64,000 bases of DNA from Streptomyces roseofulvus (GCF_039534915.1 NZ_BAAAWE010000001.1:2170001-2234000), one strand, 5' to 3'; shown: positions 31,840 to 41,403, counted from the first letter of the stretch. A program made the numbers and translations. Notes: generated by a model not told the origin, from the sequence alone.

Positions 31840-32727
31840 TTAGACGGAGTCCCCGCCGATGGTCGGCGGGTGTTCGGGATCCGGGATCCGGTCGCTCCAG
31901 CCGCCGTGGACGGCGCGGCCCTGCTGCTCGCGGAAGCGGACGGGGGCGAGACCGACCCTTCGGGTGAAGAGGCGGGAGAAGTAGGCGGGGTCGTCGTAGC
32001 CGACGCGCCGGGCGACGGCGGCGACGGGCAGCTCGGTGGCGGCGAGGAGTTCCTTGGCGCGGCCGAGCCGGACGGTGAGCAGGTAGTCCTTGGGGCTGCA
32101 GCCGGCGGCGCGGCGGACGGCGGTGCGCAGCTCGGCGGCGGTCATGCCGTGCCGGGCGGCGTGCTCGGCGACGGAGTACGGCTGGAAGGCGTCGCGGGCG
32201 AGGCCGGTGAGGACCGGGTCGCCGTCGGCGTCGGTGTCGGCGCGGCCGCGGCGCAGGGCGACGAGGAGCTCGTGGACGGCGGCGGCGGTCTCGACCTCCA
32301 GGAGCGGGTTGCCGGGGCGGGCGGCGCGGGCGACGCGGCCGATGGCGGCGCGGGCGGGGGCGGCGTCGGCGAGCGGGACGACGGGCCGGTCGGGTTCGAT
32401 GTAGCCGAGTTCGGTGTAGGTGGCGGCGGCGGGGCCGGTGAAGTCGACGAAGGACTCGTCCCAGCCGGTGGTGGGGTCGGCGCCGTAGTGGTGGGGGACG
32501 CCGGGGGTGAGCCAGAGGAGGGCGGGGGCGGCGACGGGGGTGGTGCGGCCGTCGGCGGTGCGGTACCAGCCGCCGCCGGCGGAGACGACGACGGCGACGT
32601 GGTGGTCGAGGGTGCGGGGGCCGACGGCGGGGAGCCGGCCGTGCTGGAGTCCGACGCCGAGGCAGACCAGGCCGAGGCGGTGGTGGACGGGTCCGGGCGT
32701 GAAGTAGCGCATCCAGGTGTGGTACAT
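31840..32727 (-). CDS. AraC-family transcriptional regulator
   Basis: 295 aa from the ATG at 32727; the frame is open to an ATG at 32784, but that codon lies within the palindrome near the divergent promoter and is less likely. An N-terminal cupin-like sensing domain (about 1-165, with LLWLTPGVPHHYGADP) is followed by two helix-turn-helix units in the last 100 residues (YSVAEHAARHGMTAAELRTA and ELPVAAVARRVGYDDPAYFS, then RRVGLAPVRFR). Divergent from the GH35 beta-galactosidase gene, so it most likely controls it in response to a sugar. Confidence 0.9.
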   Translation of the reverse strand: MYHTWMRYFTPGPVHHRLGLVCLGVGLQHGRLPAVGPRTLDHHVAVVVSAGGGWYRTADGRTTPVAAPALLWLTPGVPHHYGADPTTGWDESFVDFTGPAAATYTELGYIEPDRPVVPLADAAPARAAIGRVARAARPGNPLLEVETAAAVHELLVALRRGRADTDADGDPVLTGLARDAFQPYSVAEHAARHGMTAAELRTAVRRAAGCSPKDYLLTVRLGRAKELLAATELPVAAVARRVGYDDPAYFSRLFTRRVGLAPVRFREQQGRAVHGGWSDRIPDPEHPPTIGGDSV

Positions 32728-32778
32728 CCGCCGGCCTGCCCTTTCTCCCGCCCTAACGTCCAAACTGCGACGATCTTT

Positions 32779-32788
32779 GTCCATGGAC
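32779..32788. promoter_or_regulatory. Palindrome in the AraC / beta-galactosidase intergenic region
   Basis: GTCCATGGAC, preceded 20 bases earlier by another GTCCA (32758-32762), which gives two direct half-sites. AraC-type regulators bind direct repeats of this spacing. It lies 31 bases before the GH35 start, where an operator is expected. Confidence 0.4.
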
Positions 32789-32819
32789 CGGCCCGCCGCC
32801 AGGGGGCGAGGGTGAGGCC

Positions 32820-34574
32820 ATGAGCACGTTCGCTGTGGGTGACGAGGACTTTCTGCTCGACGGGCGGCCGGTGCGGCTGCTGTCGGGGGCGCTGCACTAC
32901 TTCCGGGTGCACGAGGGGCACTGGGCGCACCGGCTGGGGATGCTGCGGGCGATGGGCCTGGACTGCGTGGAGACGTACGTGCCGTGGAACCTGCACGAGC
33001 CGGGGCCGGGCCGGTACGCGGATCCGGAGGCGCTGGGCCGTTTCCTGGACGTGGTGGCGGCGGCCGGGATGCGGGCGATCGTGCGGCCGGGGCCGTACAT
33101 CTGCGCCGAGTGGGAGAACGGCGGGCTGCCGCACTGGCTGACCGGGCCGCTGGGGCGGCGGGTGCGGACCCGGGACCCGGAGTTCCTGGGGCCGGTGGAG
33201 CGCTGGTTCCGGCGGCTGCTGCCGCAGGTGGTGGCGCGGCAGGTGGACCGGGGCGGGCCGGTGGTGATGGTCCAGGTGGAGAACGAGTACGGGAGTTACG
33301 GGAGTGATGCCCGCTATCTGGAGTGGCTGGCGGGGCTGCTGCGGGAGTGCGGGGTGTCGGTGCCGCTCTTCACCTCGGACGGGCCCGAGGACCACATGCT
33401 GACGGGCGGTTCGGTGCCGGGGGTGCTGGCGACGGCGAACTTCGGCTCGGGCGCGGCGGAGGGCTTCGCGGTGCTCCGCCGGCACCGGCCGTCGGGGCCG
33501 CTGATGTGCATGGAGTTCTGGTGCGGCTGGTTCGACCACTGGGGCACGGAGCACACGGTGCGGGGTGCGGAGGACGCGGCGGAGGCGCTGCGGGAGATCC
33601 TGGGGTGCGGGGCGTCGGTGAACGTCTACATGGCGCACGGGGGTTCGAACTTCGGCGGGTGGGCGGGGGCGAACCGCGCCGGCGCGTTGCACGGGGGGCG
33701 GCTGCTGCCGACGGTGACCTCGTACGACTACGACGCGCCGGTGGACGAGTGGGGGCGGCCGACGGAGAAGTTCCACCGCTTCCGGGAGGTGCTGGCGGAG
33801 TACGCGGCGGGGCCGCTGCCGGAGGTGCCGGAGCCGCCGGCCCGGCTGGCGGCGCCGGTGCGGGCGGACCTCGCGGAGTGGGCGTCGCTGGACGCGGTCC
33901 TGGAGGCGCTGGGCGGCGCGGAGGTCGAGGCGGGGGTGCCGCCGGCCTTCGAGGAGCTGGACGTGGACCGGGGTCTGGTGCGGTACCGCTTCGCCGTGCC
34001 GGGTCCCCGGCAGCCGTATCCGCTCGCGGTGGCGGGGCTGCGGGACCGCGCGCAGGTGTGGGTGGACGGGGTCTTCGCCGGGGTGCTCACGGAGGAGGAC
34101 GCGGCGCTGCCGGAGCCGGTGGCGGGTCCGGCCGCGGTGGATCTGTGGGTGGAGTCGCTGGGCCGGGTGAACTACGGGCCGCGGCTGGCGGAGCCGAAGG
34201 GGGTCACCGGCGGGCTGCTGCACGAGCGGCAGTACGTGCACGGGGTACGGGCCCGGGGCCTGCGCCTGGACGCGTTCACGGCGGAGGCGGTCGGCGGCCG
34301 GGTGCCGTTCCGGAAGGCGGCGGAGCGGGGTGACGGGCGGGGCCTGTACCGGGCTTCGGTGGAGGTCGCGGGCGCGGGGGACGCGGAGCTGCGGCTGGCG
34401 GGCGCGGGGCGGGGCTTCGTCTGGGTGAACGGCTTCTGCCTGGGCCGGTACTGGCCGGCGGCGGGCCCGCAGGAGGGCCTGTTCGTGCCGGGGCCGGTGC
34501 TGCGGGAGGGCACGAACGAGGTGTGGGTGCTGGAGGTGGAGGGCGAGGGTCCGGCCACGGTGGAACTGGGCTGA
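32820..34574 (+). CDS. Glycoside hydrolase family 35 beta-galactosidase
   Basis: 584 aa, ATG with GAGGGTGAGG upstream. The TIM barrel carries all GH35 landmarks: RLLSGALHYFRVHEGHWAHR, ETYVPWNLHEP, VRPGPYICAEWENGGLPHWL, acid/base Glu156 in VQVENEYGSYG and nucleophile Glu232 in MCMEFWCGWFDHWG. Two C-terminal beta domains (about 380-584, with GFVWVNGFCLGRYW) complete it. No signal peptide, so it acts on imported beta-galactosides. Regulated presumably by the divergent AraC protein. No sugar transporter is adjacent, which is unusual for such loci. Confidence 0.95.
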   Translation: MSTFAVGDEDFLLDGRPVRLLSGALHYFRVHEGHWAHRLGMLRAMGLDCVETYVPWNLHEPGPGRYADPEALGRFLDVVAAAGMRAIVRPGPYICAEWENGGLPHWLTGPLGRRVRTRDPEFLGPVERWFRRLLPQVVARQVDRGGPVVMVQVENEYGSYGSDARYLEWLAGLLRECGVSVPLFTSDGPEDHMLTGGSVPGVLATANFGSGAAEGFAVLRRHRPSGPLMCMEFWCGWFDHWGTEHTVRGAEDAAEALREILGCGASVNVYMAHGGSNFGGWAGANRAGALHGGRLLPTVTSYDYDAPVDEWGRPTEKFHRFREVLAEYAAGPLPEVPEPPARLAAPVRADLAEWASLDAVLEALGGAEVEAGVPPAFEELDVDRGLVRYRFAVPGPRQPYPLAVAGLRDRAQVWVDGVFAGVLTEEDAALPEPVAGPAAVDLWVESLGRVNYGPRLAEPKGVTGGLLHERQYVHGVRARGLRLDAFTAEAVGGRVPFRKAAERGDGRGLYRASVEVAGAGDAELRLAGAGRGFVWVNGFCLGRYWPAAGPQEGLFVPGPVLREGTNEVWVLEVEGEGPATVELG

Positions 34575-34588
34575 GCCGTGCGCGGGGA

Positions 34589-34620
34589 GGGCCCCGGGGC
34601 GCTGTGCCGCCCCGGGGCCC
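34589..34620 (+). terminator. Hairpin terminator after the beta-galactosidase gene
   Basis: Arms GGGCCCCGGGGCG (34589-34601) and CGCCCCGGGGCCC (34608-34620) pair perfectly around CTGTGC, 14 bases after the stop. Confidence 0.8.
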
Positions 34621-34629
34621 GGTTCGTGG

Positions 34630-35682
<1,053 letters not shown>

Positions 35683-35773
35683 TTATGGACAGTCCTCAAC
35701 TGCCGCCACAAGGAAGCCTTTTCGGCCAGACGCCATGGCCGGACCGTACAGTGGAGAGGGAGGGGGAACGCCC

Positions 35774-36679
35774 ATGACGGACCGACACAGGGCCGACCGG
35801 GTCGGCCGCGACACCCACGGGGTGGAGCACGGCTTCCCCCATCGGGAGGCGGTCCGGGCCTCGCTCACCGCGCTCTACCGGCGCCTCGGGCCCACCGGCG
35901 TCGGCCGCTACCCGGCCAGCGTGGCCGCCGCGGACGTGGCCCTCTCCCCCGGCGAGGACCCGCTGCTCGGCGCCGTCCGGGTGGCCCGGGTCCTGGTGCG
36001 CCACCTGCGCCTCCCCGAGGCGCCGACGGTGGTGACCTTCCGGACGATGGAGCACGCCGCCACCGTCGAGCCGGCGGCCGGACCCGCGTACGCGGTCGAG
36101 CTCAACGCGCGCTTCCGGGCCCGTCCCCGGGACATCGGCGCCGCCCTCGCGCACGAGCTGACCCACGTCCTGCTGCACCGCCTCGACCTGGGCTTCCCCG
36201 ACACCGGGCGGAACGAGATCCTCACGGACGTGACGGCCGCGTACCTCGGCGCCGGATGGCTGCTTCTCGACGCCTTCCGGCAGGACGGCGCCGAGAGCCA
36301 GAAGCTCGGCTACCTCACGCCGGAGGAGTTCGGCTGGGTCCTCGCCCAGCGGGCCGCGCTCTTCGGCGAGGACCCGTCCCCCTGGTTCACCAGCGCGGCC
36401 GCGTACGAGGCGTGGCGGCGCGGCCGGGCCGAGGCGGAGCGGGAGCGGCGGCTGCCGCCGCTGGCCGGCGCGACCTGGACCGCCCGCCGCCGCTACGCCC
36501 GGGACCGGCGCCTCGGCCGGGCCGCGCCCGGCGCCCCGTACGCCTTCGACGGCGGCGCGCCGGCCACGGCCGTGGCCTTCCCCTGCCCGGTCTGCCGCCA
36601 ACGCCTCCGCGTCCCCGCCGACCGCCCCCTGCGCGCCCGCTGCCGCCTGTGCGGGACGCTCCTGGACTGCGCGGGCTGA
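35774..36679 (+). CDS. Protein with HExxH metallopeptidase-like motif and C-terminal zinc ribbon
   Basis: 301 aa; the ATG at 35774 has GAGGGGGAA upstream. I do not recognise a named family. Residues 122-164 read as a gluzincin-like site: AHELTHVLLHRL (His127, Glu128, His131) with a second helix NEILTDVTAAYLG supplying a possible Glu148 or Asp152 ligand. The last 40 residues have two CxxC pairs (CPVC and CRLC), a zinc-ribbon. No signal peptide or membrane segment, so it is cytoplasmic. Likely a metal-dependent peptidase; substrates unknown. Divergent from trypsin and followed by a methyltransferase gene. Confidence 0.7.
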   Translation: MTDRHRADRVGRDTHGVEHGFPHREAVRASLTALYRRLGPTGVGRYPASVAAADVALSPGEDPLLGAVRVARVLVRHLRLPEAPTVVTFRTMEHAATVEPAAGPAYAVELNARFRARPRDIGAALAHELTHVLLHRLDLGFPDTGRNEILTDVTAAYLGAGWLLLDAFRQDGAESQKLGYLTPEEFGWVLAQRAALFGEDPSPWFTSAAAYEAWRRGRAEAERERRLPPLAGATWTARRRYARDRRLGRAAPGAPYAFDGGAPATAVAFPCPVCRQRLRVPADRPLRARCRLCGTLLDCAG

Positions 36680-36737
36680 CCGCGCCACCGGTGGAAAATG
36701 CCGCGACTCCCCCGTCACCTGCGGCGACAATACGGAC

Positions 36738-37496
36738 ATGACGCGGAGCTTCGAAGACCTGGTGGCGGAGGCCGAGGCGGCCCCGATGGAGGGCTGGGAC
36801 TTCTCCTGGCTCGACGGGCGGGCCACCGAGGAGCGTCCCTCGTGGGGCTATCAGCGGCTGCTGGGCGAGCGGTTGGCGCGGGCCTCGGCCGCGCTCGACA
36901 TCCAGACCGGTGGCGGCGAGGTGCTCGCCGGGGCGGGAAGGCTGCCGGCGCTGACGGCCGCCACCGAGTCCTGGCCGCCGAACGTGGCGAAGGCGACCCG
37001 GCTGCTGCACCCGCTCGGCGCCGTCGTCGTCCACGACGAGGACGAGCCGCCGCTGCCCTTCGGCGACGCGGCCTTCGACCTGGTCGTCAGCCGCCATCCG
37101 GTGACGGTGTGGTGGGAGGAGATCGCGCGGGTGCTGCGCCCCGGCGGCACCTACCTCTCCCAGCAGGTGGGCCCGGCCAGCGTCTTCGAGCTGGTGGAGT
37201 ACTTCCTCGGACCGCAGCCGGCGGAGATCCGACGCGCCCGGCATCCCGAGGACGCGCGGCGGGCCGCCGAGGCGGCCGGCCTGGAGGTGGTGGACCTGCG
37301 GGCGGAGTCGCTGCGGACCGAGTTCCGGGACGTGGGCGCGGTGGTCTGGTTCCTGCGGAAGGTGATCTGGATGGTGCCGGGCTTCACCGTGGACGCGTAC
37401 CGCGAGCGGCTCCGCGAACTGCACGGGCGGATCACCGAGGAGGGTCCCTTCGTCGCCCGCACCACCCGCTTCCTCATCGAGGCCCGCAAGCCCTGA
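36738..37496 (+). CDS. Class I SAM-dependent methyltransferase
   Basis: 252 aa, ATG start; GACAAT six bases before it fits a leaderless promoter. The Rossmann methyltransferase core covers about residues 45-165: ALDIQTGGGEVLA is a motif I variant, then VVVHDEDEPPLPFGDAAFDL and IARVLRPGGTYLSQQVG. Similar to small-molecule methyltransferases of the UbiE/Coq5 type. Substrate unknown. Neighbours give no pathway. Confidence 0.82.
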   Translation: MTRSFEDLVAEAEAAPMEGWDFSWLDGRATEERPSWGYQRLLGERLARASAALDIQTGGGEVLAGAGRLPALTAATESWPPNVAKATRLLHPLGAVVVHDEDEPPLPFGDAAFDLVVSRHPVTVWWEEIARVLRPGGTYLSQQVGPASVFELVEYFLGPQPAEIRRARHPEDARRAAEAAGLEVVDLRAESLRTEFRDVGAVVWFLRKVIWMVPGFTVDAYRERLRELHGRITEEGPFVARTTRFLIEARKP

Positions 37497-37549
37497 CCGG
37501 CGGTGGAAGGAAGGTGCGGCGGGAGCGGACGGGGGGTCAGGATGGGGGG

Positions 37550-39019
37550 ATGAGCACGCTGTTCGACGCCATCGCGGACGGGGACGAGGACGCGGTCGTC
37601 CGGGCCCTGCGGGCGGGGGCCGATCCCGAGGCCGCCGAGGACGGGGAGACCGTCCTCTACCGCGCCGCCGTCGCCGACGAGCCGGGGATCGTCCGGCTGC
37701 TGCTCGCCGCCGGCGCCGACCCGGGCCGGCCGAGCGGGCCGGACGGCGGCGACCTGCCGCTCTGCGGGGCGGCCTGCGGCGGGCACGCGGAGACCGTGCG
37801 GGCGCTGCTCGCGGCGGGCGCCGGGCCCGACCAGGAGGAGGAGTTCGGCTTCACCGCGCTCGCCTGGGCGGTGCGGCTCGGGCATGCCGAGGTCGTCCGG
37901 GTGCTGCTCGCGGCGGGGGCCGACGCCGATCGGGTCGGCCCCGACGGGCTCGCCCCGCTGACCGCCGCCGCCCGGCGCGGCTCGACCGCCTGCGTACGGG
38001 CGCTGCTCGACCACGGCGCGCGGGACGCCGAGGCGGCGCTGCGGGAGGCGCGGCGGTGGATCGGCGTCGACATGGCGGCCGAGCTGCGGCGCGGCCTGGT
38101 CGCCGGGAACGGCGGTGGGGAGACGTACGAGGCGGCGGTGCGGCGGGTCCGGGAGGACGGCGGGATCACCGTCGTCGTCGAACTGCTGCGGGAGGACGGC
38201 CGGCCCGGGCGCGGGGACGAGCGGCAGACCGGGCACGCGGCCGTCGCGACCCTCCTGGAGGCGGCGCTCGGGCGGCGTACCCCGGCCGAGGAGCTGGCCA
38301 CGCGGGCGCTGCGCCGCGGGGACCCGGAGCTCGACGACTGGACGACGGCGGTGGACGAACTCGCCGGGCGGGCCGACGAGGAGACCTTCGTGGCCGCGGC
38401 CGGCTGGTGCGCCGACCGCGATCCGCTGCGGCGGGCGCTCGGCGCCCGGGTCCTCGGCGCGCTGCCCGGGTTCGCGGCGAGCGCGGTGCCGGTGCTGCGG
38501 CGGCTGGCGGCCGGGGCGGCGGGCCCGGCGCGGGAACCGCTCCTGTCGGCGGTGACCGCGCTCGGGACCTGCGCGCGACCGGACGCGGTGCCGGAACTGC
38601 TGGCCGCCGCGGCCCATCCGGACCCGGAGGTGCGGCGGGCGGCGGCGGGAGCGCTGGCGGGGCTCGTGCCGGCCGGCGACATGGACGCGCTGGGGGTGCT
38701 GCTCGCGCTCAGCCGGGACGGGGACGCGCGGGTGCGGGACTGGGCGGTGCTGGCGCTCGCCGAACTGCCGGACGACACGCCGCTGGTGCGGGAGGCGCTG
38801 GCGGAGCGGCTCGCCGACCCCGATCCGGAGACGGCGGCGGAGGCGGCCCGCGGGCTCGCGATCCGCCAGGACCCGCGGGCGGTGGACGCCCTGGCGGCGG
38901 TCCTGGCGGACGGCGCCCCGGACGGCGCGCCCCGCGAGACGGCGCTGGCCGCCCTGGAGTTCGTGCGCGACGCCCGGGTCAGGACCCGGCTGGAGTGGAT
39001 CCCGCCGCGCCGACGCTAG
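37550..39019 (+). CDS. Ankyrin-repeat / HEAT-repeat protein
   Basis: 489 aa, ATG start. Residues about 1-165 contain four to five ankyrin repeats (for example VVRVLLAAGADADRVGPDGL and the preceding LLAAGAD units). About 280-480 carry HEAT-like repeats (AVPELLAAAAHPDPEVRRAA, LVREALAERLADPDPETAAE, DPRAVDALAAVLADG). It is a pure protein-interaction scaffold with no catalytic motif or signal peptide. Partner unknown. The upstream methyltransferase gene is 53 bases away and may be cotranscribed. Confidence 0.85.
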   Translation: MSTLFDAIADGDEDAVVRALRAGADPEAAEDGETVLYRAAVADEPGIVRLLLAAGADPGRPSGPDGGDLPLCGAACGGHAETVRALLAAGAGPDQEEEFGFTALAWAVRLGHAEVVRVLLAAGADADRVGPDGLAPLTAAARRGSTACVRALLDHGARDAEAALREARRWIGVDMAAELRRGLVAGNGGGETYEAAVRRVREDGGITVVVELLREDGRPGRGDERQTGHAAVATLLEAALGRRTPAEELATRALRRGDPELDDWTTAVDELAGRADEETFVAAAGWCADRDPLRRALGARVLGALPGFAASAVPVLRRLAAGAAGPAREPLLSAVTALGTCARPDAVPELLAAAAHPDPEVRRAAAGALAGLVPAGDMDALGVLLALSRDGDARVRDWAVLALAELPDDTPLVREALAERLADPDPETAAEAARGLAIRQDPRAVDALAAVLADGAPDGAPRETALAALEFVRDARVRTRLEWIPPRRR

Positions 39020-39041
39020 GCCGGCGCGGGGTCGCGCCCGG

Positions 39042-39362
39042 TCACGCGCCCTCCGTCACCGCCGTACGCGGCAGGCCCGGGCTCAGCAGGGCCGTGACCG
39101 CGTAGGCGCCGAGGACCCAGGGGAGGGCCGCCGCGAGGGAGAGGCCGGCGAAGCAGGCGGTGCCGACGACGGCCGCGCCGAGGGCACCGCCGAACTGCTG
39201 GGCGGTGGAGAAGACTCCGGAGGCACCGCCGGCGAGTTCGGCGGGGGCGGCGGAGAGGACGATGTTCACCAGCGGGACGACGAGGAGTCCGAGCCCGGCG
39301 CCCGCGATCACGAGGCCGGGGACGAGCGGCCAGGCGGCGGTGGCGTGCGGGGAGGCGTGCTC
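39042..39362 (-). pseudogene. C-terminal remnant of an MFS drug-efflux transporter
   Basis: About 105 codons from the end of a 14-helix MFS (EmrB/QacA-like) protein are recognisable: PLVPGLVIAGAGLGLLVVPL and AGGASGVFSTAQQFGGALGA. Roughly the first 350 residues are gone, and the final loop before the last helix is also short. The break falls just before the divergent marR promoter, whose operator is intact. A working start codon is not seen for this piece, so I call it a remnant. Confidence 0.7.
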
Positions 39363-39383
39363 CGCGCCCCCGGACGGCAAGTC

Positions 39384-39403
39384 TTTCGTTCGAGCGAACG
39401 AAA
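39384..39403. promoter_or_regulatory. MarR operator and leaderless promoter
   Basis: TTTCGTTCG AG CGAACGAAA is a perfect 9-2-9 inverted repeat. A -10 TAGGCT at 39414-39419 follows, and the marR ATG starts six bases later, so the mRNA should be leaderless. The palindrome covers the -35 region, as expected for autorepression. Confidence 0.75.
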
Positions 39404-39425
39404 TGAATTTTGCTAGGCTGCCGCC

Positions 39426-39941
39426 ATGAGCGAGCAGACCCCGGACGGGCGGGCCCAGGACAGACAGGGTCAGGACAGGCGGGAGCGGGCGGAGGTCGTC
39501 GCCGCGCTGACCACCGCCGGCCGCGACTCCAGCGCGGCCTCGGTCGCCTTCCACTCGGCCATCGCCGCCCGGCAGGACCTCGGCGCCACCGAGACCAAGA
39601 CGCTCGACCTGCTGGAGCGGCACGGCCCGCTCACCGCGAAGGAGCTGGCCGGGCACTCCGGCCTCGCCCCCGCCTCCGTCACCGGCCTCGTCGACCGCCT
39701 GGAGCGCAAGGGGTACGTGCGCAGGGTGAAGCACCCGACGGACAAGCGCCGGGTGCTGATCGAGCCCCGCCCCGAGAAGCTGGCCGAGCTGGCCCCCCTC
39801 TTCGACGACTGGGCCCGCGAAGTGCACGAGCTGTACGAGGAGTTCAGCACCGCCGAACTGCGGACGGTGCTGCGCTTCCTGACCGGCGCCACCGAGCGCC
39901 AGCGCGCCGCCACCCGCCGCCTCTCGGACGCGGAGGACTAG
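39426..39941 (+). CDS. MarR-family transcriptional regulator
   Basis: 171 aa, ATG start. Winged-helix DNA-binding domain of the MarR type: KTLDLLERHGPLTAKELAGH, SGLAPASVTGLVDRLERKGY and the wing VKHPTDKRRVLIE. It should bind the palindrome directly upstream as a dimer and repress its own gene and the divergent transporter, which here is only a remnant. The regulator has therefore lost its obvious local target. A charged 25-residue N-terminus (Gln/Arg/Asp) precedes the domain. Confidence 0.92.
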   Translation: MSEQTPDGRAQDRQGQDRRERAEVVAALTTAGRDSSAASVAFHSAIAARQDLGATETKTLDLLERHGPLTAKELAGHSGLAPASVTGLVDRLERKGYVRRVKHPTDKRRVLIEPRPEKLAELAPLFDDWAREVHELYEEFSTAELRTVLRFLTGATERQRAATRRLSDAED

Positions 39942-39960
39942 GGCGCACCCTTTGGTCCGG

Positions 39961-40140
39961 CCCGACCCGAGAGACACGACCTGCCCCATGGACCGGCTGC
40001 GGCGGCTCCGCGAGGGCCAGGAGCATGCGGGCGGTCTCCCCGTCCCCGCCGGGGCCCTGCCGGCCGGCGAGCGTGAGCGCCCGCCCGAGGACGCGGCCCG
40101 CTCCGGTGACGACGACCGGCCGGTCTTGGCAGATCCCCAT
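39961..40140 (-). pseudogene. N-terminal stub of a short-chain dehydrogenase/reductase
   Basis: ATG at 40140 with GGGAGGG upstream begins MGICQDRPVVVTGAGRVLGR, the start of an SDR enzyme with the TGAGxxLG cofactor motif. Homology is lost after about 28 codons and the remaining 200 or so residues are missing. An intact gene would need about 750 bases; only about 190 are available before the marR stop. The ribosome site and upstream palindrome survive. Bounds of the remnant are approximate. Confidence 0.6.
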
Positions 40141-40295
40141 CCGATCCCTCCCTCACGGCTGTCGTGACGTCGCGGTCGCTCCGGTACGGACCGGCGGCGG
40201 CGCTCCGTGGGCCCGGCTGCCGTTCCGACGGGGGCGGGCTCGCCTCTCCCCGTCCGGCCCGTCGGCTGCTACCTTCCTCACCGGAAGCCGCCTAA

Positions 40296-40305
40296 CAAAC
40301 GTTTG
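40296..40305. promoter_or_regulatory. TetR-type palindrome
   Basis: CAAACGTTTG is a perfect palindrome inside CTAACAAACGTTTGGTCGG, a shape typical of TetR operators controlling fatty-acid or steroid catabolic genes in Actinobacteria. It lies about 155 bases before the dehydrogenase stub and 80 bases before the phosphatase gene. The TetR gene at 41404-42021 is the nearest candidate to bind it. Confidence 0.5.
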
Positions 40306-40385
40306 GTCGGACATGGCCGACGCGCCCCGCATGTCCGCACCCCGCGCCCGACCGCACCCCTTTCCCCCTCAGCAAGGGAGTCCGC

Positions 40386-41282
40386 ATGTCCCTGTCGAGA
40401 CGCGCACTGCTGACCACCGCCGGGGCCGCCGCCCTCGGGGCGGCCCTCGCGCCGTCCGCCTCCGCCGCCGCCCGCCCCGGGCTCACCACCCCGATCCGCC
40501 AGATCCCGCTCCAGGGCGCGGTGAACGTCCGCGACCTGGGCGGGTACCCCACCTACGACGGCGCTCGGGTCCGGCACGGCCTCGTCTACCGGGCCGACCA
40601 CCTCGGCAAGCTGACCGACGCCGACGTGACCACGCTCGGCGGGCTCGGGCTGTCCCGGGCGATCGACTTCCGGATCCCGCTGGAGGTCGGGTACGACGGG
40701 GCCGACCGGCTGCCCGCCGGGGTGACCGCCGTCTCCCGGCCGGTCACCGACCACGGCCTCTTCGGGCAGCTGCTCGCCGCGATCGGCTCGCGCGACCCGG
40801 TGCGGCAGGAGGAGATGCTGGGCGGCGGCCGCGCGGCGGCCTTCATGACGGACGTGTACCGCACCTTCGTCACCGACGCCGCGAACCGGGACGCCTTCGG
40901 GCGGACCCTGCGCGAACTGGCCGCGCCCGGCACGGGCCCGGTGCTCTACCACTGCACCGCGGGCAAGGACCGCACCGGCTGGACGAGTTGGCTGGCCCTG
41001 CGGCTCGTCGGGGTGCCCGAGCAGCTCGCCACCGAGGACTACCTGGCCTCCACCGCGATCCGCGCCGCGCACGACGCCCGGGTCCGCGAGGGCCTGAAGG
41101 CGGCGGGCCTGATGCAGAACCCGGAGCTGATCGTGCCGCTCCAGGAGGTCCGCCCGGAGTACCTGGACGCGGCCCTCGCCGAGGTCCGCTCCGGCTACGG
41201 CGGCCTGTACCGCTATGTGACGGCCGGCCTGGGCCTGGACCTGCGCGCCCTGACCGGGCTGCGGGAACGGCTGGCCGGCTGA
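40386..41282 (+). CDS. Secreted tyrosine-protein phosphatase (Y_phosphatase3 type)
   Basis: 298 aa, ATG with AAGGGAG upstream. Twin-arginine-like signal SRRALLTTAGAAALG with an Ala-rich cleavage region near residue 29. The catalytic loop is HCTAGKDRTGW: nucleophile Cys190 and Arg196 of the CX5R motif. Earlier landmarks NVRDLGGYPTYDG and LVYRADHLGKL are characteristic of this bacterial family, whose relatives include Mycobacterium PtpB and also dephosphorylate phosphoinositides. Function outside the cell is unknown. Followed at once by a strong hairpin. Confidence 0.92.
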   Translation: MSLSRRALLTTAGAAALGAALAPSASAAARPGLTTPIRQIPLQGAVNVRDLGGYPTYDGARVRHGLVYRADHLGKLTDADVTTLGGLGLSRAIDFRIPLEVGYDGADRLPAGVTAVSRPVTDHGLFGQLLAAIGSRDPVRQEEMLGGGRAAAFMTDVYRTFVTDAANRDAFGRTLRELAAPGTGPVLYHCTAGKDRTGWTSWLALRLVGVPEQLATEDYLASTAIRAAHDARVREGLKAAGLMQNPELIVPLQEVRPEYLDAALAEVRSGYGGLYRYVTAGLGLDLRALTGLRERLAG

Positions 41283-41324
41283 CGCGGGCGGGCGCGGCCC
41301 GTGCGGGGGCCGCGCCCGCCCGCG
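41283..41324 (+). terminator. Perfect 18-bp hairpin terminator after the phosphatase gene
   Basis: CGCGGGCGGGCGCGGCCC (41283-41300) pairs with 41307-41324 around GTGCGG. It starts one base after the stop codon of the phosphatase gene. Confidence 0.85.
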
Positions 41325-41378
41325 TACGACGCCCCCGCCCGCGTACGACGCCCCCGCCCGCGTACGACGCCCCCGCCC
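41322..41378. repeat. Three exact 19-bp tandem repeats
   Basis: The unit GCGTACGACGCCCCCGCCC occurs at 41322, 41341 and 41360 without change, between the phosphatase terminator and the end of the tetR gene. It is a plain tandem duplication; no function seen. Confidence 0.85.
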
Positions 41379-41403
41379 GCCCGGCGGACCGGCCGGCCGG
41401 GCG

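Noticed and set aside
32728..32784. Longer AraC start at 32784
   Set aside because: It would place the start within the palindrome near the divergent promoter and adds residues without similarity to the family's start.
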